From Melghirimyces algeriensis (GTDB lineage Bacteria; Bacillota; Bacilli; Thermoactinomycetales; DSM-45169): DNA of 64,000 bases. Numbering within the stretch: the stretch's first letter is position 1; the number at the start of each line of letters is the position of its first letter. The notes under the pieces are model-generated. The model had not been told where the DNA came from. It did not search any database and worked only from the letters and a program-made list of their open reading frames with translations. Of this stretch, positions 25,079 through 32,307 are shown piece by piece. The stretch covers positions 24,724 through 88,723 of the forward strand of contig NZ_FXTI01000012.1 in assembly GCF_900182565.1 (NCBI RefSeq). Direction: 5' to 3'. Both the position numbers and the translations under genes were made by a program.

Positions 25079-26110
25079 TCAGTACAAATCCAGCCATGTC
25101 CCAACATTGTGGTCCAACGCATTGTAGTAGAGGTCCTGTGCACAGGCAAGATCTTCAATCGCCATCCCCATCGGATTCAGAAGAATGATTTCATCCTCTG
25201 ATTCCCGTCCAGGCTTGTCCCCGATTACGATTTCACCCAACTCCGCATACAGTTGTTCGCGGGAAAAACGTCCTTCCATCACCAACTGATGGATCACTTT
25301 TTTCTCCCGGTTACTCTGCTCCCAGTCATCAACCACGACTTTGTCCGCTTTTAGGAAAACCTCTTTTTCCACATCCATAATGGAAACATTGCTTACAAAA
25401 GCCCCTTTCTGCAACCATTCAAAGGGAATATAGGGCTGATCCGTCACTGTACAGGTAACCACAACCTCTCCCGCACGAACGGCTTCCTCCGCTGAATTCC
25501 GGAGAACCACTTCCACTTCCGGGGCTCGCTTTCGCACATGGATAGCCAGATTTTCCGCCACTTCGCTGGAAAGATCATAGAGATGAACCCGACGAATGTT
25601 AGGGAATTGCTCCAACAAAGAGGAGACTTGCATTTGAGCAATCGCTCCACATCCGATACATGTCAGATCTGTAAAACCTTCTTTGGCCAATAACCGAGTC
25701 GCCACCACCGTTACCGCGGCCGTTCGCATTCCGCTGATCAGCCCCCCTTCCATCACAGCTACAGGATAGTTGCTTTCCGGATCATTCAGTACAACCAGTG
25801 CGCTCGCTCGATCCAATCCCCGTTGAGCAGGGTTATCATGCTTGCTTCCTACCCATTTCAATCCGGAGATGGAAGGATCATTCAAATGTGCCGGCATGGC
25901 GATCAGTCGATCAGCGATATGTCCATTGGAACCGGATGCCCGCAAATATGGCTTTAGCGGTTGAACAAACGCCCCCTGTGCATGAAGCTTGAACGCCCGT
26001 TCCACCGAGCGAACATACAGGTCTGAATGTTCTCCTCCCAACCGCAACAAATCACTTCGGTTTAAGTACAAAATTTTAGGATCATTCGGTTTTTGATTTT
26101 CCATCTGCAT
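25079..26110 (-). CDS. sbnB: ACEGA dehydrogenase SbnB (ornithine cyclodeaminase-like)
   Basis: 343 residues (S. aureus SbnB 336). It belongs to the OCD/mu-crystallin family: RLIAMPAHL, the Rossmann segment CIGCGAIAQMQVSSL, and FVSNVSIMD. SbnB oxidises N-(1-amino-1-carboxy-2-ethyl)-glutamate with NAD to give L-Dap and alpha-ketoglutarate, both used in staphyloferrin B. The ATG is directly next to the sbnA stop. Confidence 0.9.
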   Translation of the reverse strand: MQMENQKPNDPKILYLNRSDLLRLGGEHSDLYVRSVERAFKLHAQGAFVQPLKPYLRASGSNGHIADRLIAMPAHLNDPSISGLKWVGSKHDNPAQRGLDRASALVVLNDPESNYPVAVMEGGLISGMRTAAVTVVATRLLAKEGFTDLTCIGCGAIAQMQVSSLLEQFPNIRRVHLYDLSSEVAENLAIHVRKRAPEVEVVLRNSAEEAVRAGEVVVTCTVTDQPYIPFEWLQKGAFVSNVSIMDVEKEVFLKADKVVVDDWEQSNREKKVIHQLVMEGRFSREQLYAELGEIVIGDKPGRESEDEIILLNPMGMAIEDLACAQDLYYNALDHNVGTWLDLY

Positions 26111-27130
26111 TTACACCCTTTCTCTCACCATCAACTGAGGCTCATCTGTTTTCTCGTCCGAAAGCTGTTTCACCCAATCATCGTTGTATACAAGATCCAA
26201 ATATCGGTCTCCCCGATCAGGAAACAGTGTGAGAATCCGACATGGACGGGGGAGTGCAGGCAAATATTTTTGAATGGCCGCAACAATGGACCCCGATGAT
26301 CCGCCAGCAAAGATCCCTTCCTTTTCCAAAAGTTCCCGGCAGCCCCAGGAAGCCTCCAAGTCACTCACATAGACCACATCATCGATTTCCTCCGGTGACA
26401 GAAGTTCCGGAACCCGACTGGAACCAATTCCGGGAATCTCTCTCTTGCCGGGGGGCCCTCCAAACAAAATGGAACCTACAGCATCCACAGCAATGACTCG
26501 GATCGAAGGGAAATGTTCCCGCAACTTCCTTGTACAACCCAAAAGACTTCCGGTGGTACTGACAGCAGCGAAAAAAACATCCACCGATCGGTTCAGCTGT
26601 CTCACCATTTCCGTCGCTGTTCCGTTGTAGTGTGCCTTCCAATTGTTTTCGTTGGCATACTGATTAATCCAGTAACTGTCCGGAATCTTATGTAACAATT
26701 CTTTCACACGGCGGATTCGTGACTGTAGATATCCTCCGTTTTCATCTGGTTCCTGAACCATTTCCACAGTAGCCCCCAACTGCCTTAAAATCCGTACATT
26801 GGTCTCTGTTGTTTTGGGGTCCACCACACAGGTAAAAGACAAACCCAGTATCCGGCAAGCCATTGCAATGGCAATGCCCAAATTTCCGGAACTGCTCTCA
26901 ATCAAATGAGCCCCGTGTGGGATCGTTCCATTCTCTATCCCCTGTTCAATCATGTAACGGGCTGTCCGATCTTTCATACTTCCTCCCGGATTCATCAGCT
27001 CCAGTTTGGAAATCACCTGAAGCTCTTTTTCAGGAAAAAGGCGATCCAGTGAAACGAGCGGGGTGTTTCCCACACAATCAAGAATGGAGCTTTTCACCTC
27101 ACCACTCTCAGCCGTTGTATCGGTGATCAT
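26111..27130 (-). CDS. sbnA: ACEGA synthase SbnA (O-phosphoserine:glutamate, PLP enzyme)
   Basis: 339 residues, cysteine synthase-like fold. GGSMKDRTARYM holds the PLP lysine, SSSGNLGIAIAM the substrate loop and GGSSGSIVAAI the PLP phosphate loop. SbnA joins O-phospho-L-serine and L-glutamate into ACEGA. ATG at 27130 follows GGGGG by 6 bases. The reading frame runs back to 27163, but those codons are Fur box 1. First gene of the operon. Confidence 0.91.
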   Translation of the reverse strand: MITDTTAESGEVKSSILDCVGNTPLVSLDRLFPEKELQVISKLELMNPGGSMKDRTARYMIEQGIENGTIPHGAHLIESSSGNLGIAIAMACRILGLSFTCVVDPKTTETNVRILRQLGATVEMVQEPDENGGYLQSRIRRVKELLHKIPDSYWINQYANENNWKAHYNGTATEMVRQLNRSVDVFFAAVSTTGSLLGCTRKLREHFPSIRVIAVDAVGSILFGGPPGKREIPGIGSSRVPELLSPEEIDDVVYVSDLEASWGCRELLEKEGIFAGGSSGSIVAAIQKYLPALPRPCRILTLFPDRGDRYLDLVYNDDWVKQLSDEKTDEPQLMVRERV

Positions 27131-27147
27131 TCCCATCCCCCTTGTAC

Positions 27148-27168
27148 TGATAATGATTATCATTGTGC
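27148..27168. promoter_or_regulatory. Fur box 1
   Basis: GATAATGATTATCATT with flanks matches the Fur consensus GATAATGATWATCATTATC over its first 16 positions. It lies between the -10 element and sbnA, so iron-loaded Fur should repress the operon. Confidence 0.93.
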
Positions 27169-27180
27169 TTGTCGTATACC

Positions 27181-27210
27181 AATGTAAATGATAATCATTA
27201 TCATTGTCAA
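27181..27210 (-). promoter_or_regulatory. sbn operon promoter with Fur box 2
   Basis: On the minus strand, TTGACA (27205-27210), an 18-bp spacer and TACATT (27181-27186). The spacer is almost entirely a second Fur box, AATGATAATGATTATCATTT in the minus direction. Two boxes 40 bp apart indicate tight iron control. Confidence 0.9.
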
Positions 27211-27580
27211 TGTTTTTTTATAATCCTTTGCAAAAATTTCTTTTCCCCTTAATAAAAAGGAAAAAGCAAAAGAAATCCGAAACGCACTTTTGCATTTCAG
27301 GATATTTCTCTAGCAAAAATTACGAAACACGAAAGGATAACGTGCCTACGGGTGATTCTTTTATAGAAAATACATTAAAAATTAATATGGGATTAACCCA
27401 ACCTTATTCTGTTCAGGATATAGTAGAAACCAGCGGTAACCCCCCTTTGCAATATTTAGCTACTTTGGTCCATCCCGATATTTGACAGGGGGATGGACCC
27501 TTTTCACTTTCAGTGTTAAGCAAAAAAGACGCAAGATTTGATATAATGGGATATATACGCTGTCCAAGGGGGGATCTTTT
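27211..27580. other. Intergenic region with possible 47-residue reading frame and YhzD promoter
   Basis: A GTG at 27342 preceded by GAAAGGATAAC opens a 47-residue frame to 27485 (VPTGDSFIENTLKINMG...). It has a plausible ribosome site but no recognisable family and no clear promoter. TATAAT at 27541-27546 is a likely -10 element for the next gene. Confidence 0.35.
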
Positions 27581-27784
27581 GTGTACCATATAACCGTCTT
27601 TGATCAAGAAGGTAGCAAGCTTTTTGACGAACCGATTTCTGCAACAAATGATCCGGAAGCAAAAGAAAAGGGACATGCCATTTTAAAGGAAAGAGAATAC
27701 CAACAATATCCATACCGAATTGTACATGCCTCTGGTCGGTTGGTTGAGTTCCAAAGCCACAAGGGAAAAGCTGCAAGCGCTTAA
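27581..27784 (+). CDS. YhzD-like small protein
   Basis: 67 residues. MYHITVFDQEGSKLFDEPI, then ATNDPEAKEKGHAIL and HASGRLVEF, resemble the YhzD family of Bacillus (short beta-alpha-beta protein of unknown function). GTG start after AAGGGGGG; a TATAAT lies 35 bases upstream. Followed by a strong terminator, so monocistronic. Confidence 0.75.
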   Translation: MYHITVFDQEGSKLFDEPISATNDPEAKEKGHAILKEREYQQYPYRIVHASGRLVEFQSHKGKAASA

Positions 27785-27800
27785 TTGGATGCATCAATGG

Positions 27801-27828
27801 AAAAAACCGGGGAGATCCCCGGTTTTTT
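27801..27828. terminator. Bidirectional terminator
   Basis: AAAAAACCGGGGA and CCCCGGTTTTTT around a 3-4-base loop, between convergent genes. Confidence 0.94.
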
Positions 27829-27852
27829 CACACACAGAAAGGAAGTCAGGAC

Positions 27853-28599
27853 TCAGGATGGAATAAGGCGACGGACAAATGCTTCCGTCTCCCGTTTGAT
27901 CAGCTCCTTATCATTGTCCAATGTGGCAACATGATAGGAGTTTTCCAGAGAAACGATTTTTTTGTCCTCACTCTTTATCTGGTCATAAATGAACTGGGAA
28001 TTATCCGGCGGAACCAGATGATCTTCGGTAGAGGCGAAAATCAGAGCCGGACATTGAATCGCCGACAGCTTCTCCCTGGTAAGGTTCATAAGTTGAAGCA
28101 ATTCCCGAACAGATTTCAATGGAAACTTCTCATAAGCCAGCTCCTTCACTCCCTCCGCCTTAATATCTGAACCGATGGCATCCAGGAAGCGGGGCTCCTC
28201 CATTTGGGCCACTTGTTCCATTTGCTCCATCTGAATCGCTGCATTAATCAGCACCATACCCTTTGTATCCGGGAATCGATGGGCCAGATGAAGCGCCAGT
28301 GTCCCGCCCATTGATAAACCGACAACAAAAATATGTTTACATGATTCCTTCAACTTCCGGTAACCAGCCTCTGCCGATTCCATCCAATCCGCATGGGTGG
28401 CTGTTTCCATATCTGTATAGTGAGTACCGTGACCTTTGAGCCGAGGACCACAAACAGTAAATCCGGCTTTGGCCAAATGCTCTCCCAGCTCCCGAACACT
28501 CTGGGTTGTTCCAGTAAATCCATGTTGAACGAGAACGCCAATTTCATTTCCCGGAAAATAAAAAGGCTCTGCTCCCTTCATGACTGAATGTTGCGTCAT
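27853..28599 (-). CDS. Carboxylesterase / monoacylglycerol lipase-like alpha/beta hydrolase
   Basis: 248 residues, the length of Est30/YvaK esterases. LVQHGFTGTTQSV is the oxyanion-hole loop, GLSMGGTLAL the nucleophile elbow with the catalytic Ser, STEDHLVPP carries the Asp and SYHVATLDND the His. It should hydrolyse short- to medium-chain esters in the cytoplasm. ATG at 28599 follows GGAGGG; the frame extends a few codons further without a site. Confidence 0.9.
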   Translation of the reverse strand: MTQHSVMKGAEPFYFPGNEIGVLVQHGFTGTTQSVRELGEHLAKAGFTVCGPRLKGHGTHYTDMETATHADWMESAEAGYRKLKESCKHIFVVGLSMGGTLALHLAHRFPDTKGMVLINAAIQMEQMEQVAQMEEPRFLDAIGSDIKAEGVKELAYEKFPLKSVRELLQLMNLTREKLSAIQCPALIFASTEDHLVPPDNSQFIYDQIKSEDKKIVSLENSYHVATLDNDKELIKRETEAFVRRLIPS

Positions 28600-28659
28600 G
28601 GAATCCCTCCTTCTGATCACTGCCTAAACTGATTCCACCATCCATACATAAAATCCTTC

Positions 28660-30057
28660 TTAAGCTCCTTTATTCTCCATTTCCTTCTTTGCTCTCTTTT
28701 CCATTAGATAAATATTCCGAATATAATCGTCCGTCTCTTCTTTTACTTCCTTGCTCATCAATAACAAGGCAATCATATTGGGAACAACAATCATCGCCAG
28801 CAAAATATCAAGGAACTGCCAAACAAATTTCAGTCCTCCCACAGCCCCCGCGTACATGGAAAGAATATAGATGAGTCGCATCCATTTGGAAAATGTTAAA
28901 CCAAAAAGATATTCCGCCTGTTTTTCACCATAATAGATCAAGACGCCCACTGTAGTCATCACAAAGACCAGCAGAAAAACAGAGACAAAGACGCCCCCCA
29001 TCTCTGCTCCCATCAGTTTCCCAAAAGCCATGGGAACGGCACGTGCCAGATCTCCTCCCTGCTCCACCTGGTTCCACGTGCCGGCAGTCAGGACGGCCAA
29101 CCCACTCATCGTGCAGATCACCAACGTATCCATGGTAACACTGCACACTCCCCACAGTCCCTGACGTGATGGATGATCCGTCTGGGCGGTTGCATGAGCA
29201 ATGGAAGCCGTCCCCATCCCTGCTTCATTGGAATAGGCTCCACGAGCCATTCCCCAGCGAATGGCCAGAATCACACTTGCACCGGCAAAACCTCCAGTGG
29301 CGGAAATCGGCGTAAAGGCATGGATAAAGATTTGTCCCAGTACCATCGGGAGGCGATCCAGATGCATCAGGATCACGCCCGCCGCACCCAATAAATAAAT
29401 CAGAACCATGGTCGGAACGATTTTTTCTGCCACTTTCCCGATCCGTTTGACTCCTCCAAATACGACAACCGCCGTTAGAATCGTCACAATCAAACCTGTT
29501 ACCTCTACAGGCCATCCAAAGGCACTTTTCACCGTAGAAGAAATGGAATTGGACTGAACCATGGAACTGGGGATTACCTCCAGCATCAATCCAAAGGCGA
29601 ATAAAACCGCCAACCATCGCCAGCCCAGCCCCTTACGGATGTAATACATGGGACCGCCGACAAACTCTCCCTCTTTATTTTTCTCCCGATATTTCACTCC
29701 AAGGACAATTTCACTGTATTTACTGGCCATACCGAGCAGAGCCACCATCCACATCCAGAACATCGCTCCGGGCCCGCCGATTGCAATCGCCACACCCACC
29801 CCGACAATATTGGTTGCCCCTGCCGTCGATGCCAAGGCGGAAGTAAAAGCCTGAAACGGGGTTAGCGTTCCATCCAGGTGATCTGTTTTTTTGAAAATCC
29901 TTCCTACTGTCTGAGACATGGCATGAACGAAAAAACGAAATTGGAAAAATTTCAAACGTAGGGTGAGAAAAATCCCGCCTCCCAGCAGGAGAATGATCAT
30001 CGGTGCCCCCCAGATCCATTTCGAGAGGACCTCCACCCAATGATTGACAACATCCAC
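28660..30057 (-). CDS. Na+/alanine (AGCS-family) symporter
   Basis: 465 residues, about 10 to 11 membrane segments. FTSALASTAGATNIVGVGVAI (first pore loop, read in part), GGPMYYIRKG, SNEAGMGTASIAHA and a lysine-rich C-terminus (MEKRAKKEME) are typical of AlsT/YrbD-type transporters. It imports alanine or glycine with Na+. GTG start at 30057, with AAAGGAGCGAGG upstream. Confidence 0.93.
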   Translation of the reverse strand: MDVVNHWVEVLSKWIWGAPMIILLLGGGIFLTLRLKFFQFRFFVHAMSQTVGRIFKKTDHLDGTLTPFQAFTSALASTAGATNIVGVGVAIAIGGPGAMFWMWMVALLGMASKYSEIVLGVKYREKNKEGEFVGGPMYYIRKGLGWRWLAVLFAFGLMLEVIPSSMVQSNSISSTVKSAFGWPVEVTGLIVTILTAVVVFGGVKRIGKVAEKIVPTMVLIYLLGAAGVILMHLDRLPMVLGQIFIHAFTPISATGGFAGASVILAIRWGMARGAYSNEAGMGTASIAHATAQTDHPSRQGLWGVCSVTMDTLVICTMSGLAVLTAGTWNQVEQGGDLARAVPMAFGKLMGAEMGGVFVSVFLLVFVMTTVGVLIYYGEKQAEYLFGLTFSKWMRLIYILSMYAGAVGGLKFVWQFLDILLAMIVVPNMIALLLMSKEVKEETDDYIRNIYLMEKRAKKEMENKGA

Positions 30058-30152
30058 GAGCCTCGCTCCTTTTATAGGGAATACATCATCATTTTATGGT
30101 AGTATGCAGATTTTTATTTGTCAAATTTATCTATAAAATCAGATAAATAAAG

Positions 30153-30182
30153 AAACCTCTGAAGAATATTTTCCTCAGAGGT
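30153..30182 (-). terminator. Terminator, probably that of the M32 peptidase gene, now beyond the IS-derived insert
   Basis: ACCTCTGA / TCAGAGGT, an 8-bp stem followed by TTCTTTATTT on the minus strand. It begins directly after the right end of the miniature element, as if the insertion had separated it from the upstream gene. Confidence 0.7.
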
Positions 30183-30186
30183 AATA

Positions 30187-30500
30187 TTGACCGCTCCCCA
30201 TGCGTAAACGCAGGGGATTCCTGCGAACACCAGTCCAACGACCCGTTATCTTTGCAGGCTCTACCCGTGGGCCCCACGGTGTAAACAGAGAATGCTCTGC
30301 TATGCTCTACTTTCGTTTGTTTTTCGCAACTTCGGAGAGCCGGGTGGTTGAAGATTTTACACGACAGACCGATTTCCTGTAGCAACCCGATATCGAGCGA
30401 ATGTGGTTCTACCAAAAAATGGGGTAATATGCACCCCTCCCTCATCTGACGCTCGTGATCATCCCCATATCTAAAGCCAGAGGTTTTCTCGCTCTCAAAG
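30187..30500 (-). mobile_element. IS605-derived miniature element (left end + right end, no transposase)
   Basis: About 310 bp. On the minus strand it opens with the same left end as the element at 63590 (GAGCGAGAAAACC, then GAGGGAGGGGTG). It ends with a classic IS605/IS1341 right end, including the CCCCTGCGTTTACGCATGGGG hairpin and GAGCGGTCAA. A translated piece, GPTGRAC...ESPAFTHGE, resembles the C-terminal extension coded by the right end of tnpB genes. tnpA and nearly all of tnpB are missing. It may be moved by a full element's TnpA and may still make a guide RNA. Confidence 0.75.
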
Positions 30501-31997
30501 ATATAACTCGCCAAATTTACGCTTGAGATATCGAACATAGGGATCAATGGAGAGAGAAGAACCTGTCGCCCGTTTGGTCAACTCCTCGGTTGTAAATTTG
30601 GAGCCATGACGGTAAATATTTTCTGTCAACCATCCTCTTAATGCAGTAAACTCTCCTTGCCGGATCTGGTCAGGAATCTCCGGATGAGTGTTTAACGCTG
30701 CATCATAATATTGCGCACTCAAAATATTTCCGATGGTATACCCTTGAAACACACCGCCAATCGTATCGGCGTGCCAGTGGACATCCTGTAGGACTCCATC
30801 CCGGTCATCGGGTGGTGTGACCCCCAAATCGGATGTATATCGCTCTCGCCATGCTTCCGGTAAATCCTTGACGGCCAGTTTTCCTTCCAAAAGCGCCAGC
30901 TCCAGATCAAACCGAATCATCACATGCAGATTATAGGTTAATTCGTCGGCATCGGTACGGATCAGAGAAGGCTGAACCTTATTGATCGCCCGATGGAAGG
31001 TATCCAGCGATACATCCTTCAACTGTTCCGGGAACCTTCTCTGCAACTTTGGATAAAAATGCTCCCAAAACGGACGACTGCGTCCTACAATGTTTTCCCA
31101 CAGACGGGACTGGCTTTCATGTACCCCGGAAGAGGTTCCCCCTGCCAGTGGTGTACCTTCATACTCCATGCGAATTCCTTGTTCGTACATGGCATGACCT
31201 GCTTCATGAATGGAACTGAACAATGCTTCACTCAAATCATTTTCCTTGAAGCGGGTGGTAATGCGGACATCTCCAAGGGAAAACTTCGTCATAAAAGGAT
31301 GATGGGTTTTATCTTGCCGTCCCCGGTTAAAATCATAACCCAGCGCTTCCATCACTTGGACTCCAAATGACCATTGATCCTTTTCCGGGTAGTGCTGTTT
31401 CAGTACAGAATCATCCACTGGCGGTTGTTCTGTCACAGCTTGAACCAAAGGAACCAGCTCTTTGCGAAGATCCGCAAACAATTTTCTTAAGGTGGAAGCT
31501 TTCATGCCTTCATCGGAGTAATCAATCAAGGGGTCCGCTATATGTTCATAACCCGGAAAGTAATCCGCCAACTTCCGACTGTACTCCAAGGTCTTTTCCA
31601 GATAAGGCTGAACCATGGAGAAATCGTTTGCCGGTCGCGCTTCTGTCCATACATGATACGTTTTTGCTTTATGTGTGGAAAATTCAGCCATAAAGGAGGC
31701 AGGTACACGGGAAGCCTTTTCAAACTTGCGGCGTGCCACCCGAATCAGACTGGCATCATCCGACGTATCAGGCAGACTTTCTTCATAGGGAACCAATGCA
31801 TCCAACAACCGACCCATCTTGGGATCCACCATTTTCTCATGGGCCAGTTTCTCCAACATCGCCAACTGACGTCCCCGTGCCGAAACGCCTCCCTTTGGCA
31901 TATATGTAGATTGATCCCAATGCAGGAGTGCCGCCACATGTTCCAAATCATATACTTCCGATAACAGCGCTTTCAATTCGTTCAATTTCTCTTCCAT
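30495..31997 (-). CDS. Carboxypeptidase Taq-type metallopeptidase (M32)
   Basis: 500 residues, full length. HEAGH in SSIHEAGHAMYEQG is the HEXXH zinc site, with the third ligand Glu in GVHESQSRLWEN. The C-terminal DADELTYNLHVMIRFDLE and DVHWHADTIGGVFQGYTIGN segments are M32 hallmarks. It removes C-terminal residues from peptides in the cytoplasm. The stop codon lies in the left end of the miniature IS605 element, so the last residue or two may be IS-derived. ATG start after GGAGGGGG. Confidence 0.93.
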   Translation of the reverse strand: MEEKLNELKALLSEVYDLEHVAALLHWDQSTYMPKGGVSARGRQLAMLEKLAHEKMVDPKMGRLLDALVPYEESLPDTSDDASLIRVARRKFEKASRVPASFMAEFSTHKAKTYHVWTEARPANDFSMVQPYLEKTLEYSRKLADYFPGYEHIADPLIDYSDEGMKASTLRKLFADLRKELVPLVQAVTEQPPVDDSVLKQHYPEKDQWSFGVQVMEALGYDFNRGRQDKTHHPFMTKFSLGDVRITTRFKENDLSEALFSSIHEAGHAMYEQGIRMEYEGTPLAGGTSSGVHESQSRLWENIVGRSRPFWEHFYPKLQRRFPEQLKDVSLDTFHRAINKVQPSLIRTDADELTYNLHVMIRFDLELALLEGKLAVKDLPEAWRERYTSDLGVTPPDDRDGVLQDVHWHADTIGGVFQGYTIGNILSAQYYDAALNTHPEIPDQIRQGEFTALRGWLTENIYRHGSKFTTEELTKRATGSSLSIDPYVRYLKRKFGELYL

Positions 31998-32110
31998 TTG
32001 AAACCCCCTCCAAAAGTTCTAAAGGTTTCCCTCTGATTTCATCTTACGCTTCATAAAGAGGAATCACAATTATTTCTACGATTTCCGATTCTTCAGATAA
32101 AAAGTAAGAT

Positions 32111-32290
32111 GGAACGGTTGTACCGTTCCGAGGTTCATGAGGACAATTTCCGTCTCCGCTTCTTTTCTCCAGCAAAGAATAATTCCGCTTCCCCCTCCGC
32201 TGGATCGTCGGAAAAGGATGCTCCACCGGAAATCCCCCTCTTTTCTAATATTCCCTTTGTCAGCAGTCCTGGATCGGTTGTACCGTTCCT
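32111..32290 (-). repeat. Structured interspersed repeat, copy 2, flanked by near-perfect 19-bp direct repeats
   Basis: The core (32131-32268, about 138 bp) is the reverse complement of copy 1 at 435-680 and shares its ends and central block, but lacks the apical hairpin. It is flanked by GGAACGGTTGTACCGTTCC at 32111-32129 and GGATCGGTTGTACCGTTCC at 32271-32289 (18 of 19 identical). The flank is itself a palindrome. CCAGC/GCTGG and TTTCCG/CGGAAA pairings are kept. It fills the gap between the YyaL-like gene and the M32 gene. Confidence 0.75.
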
Positions 32291-32307
32291 TTTTCCATGG
32301 CGTAAAC

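Noticed and set aside
27131..27163. Longer SbnA starting at 27163
   Set aside because: The extra codons are the Fur box, and the GGGGG site fits the ATG at 27130.
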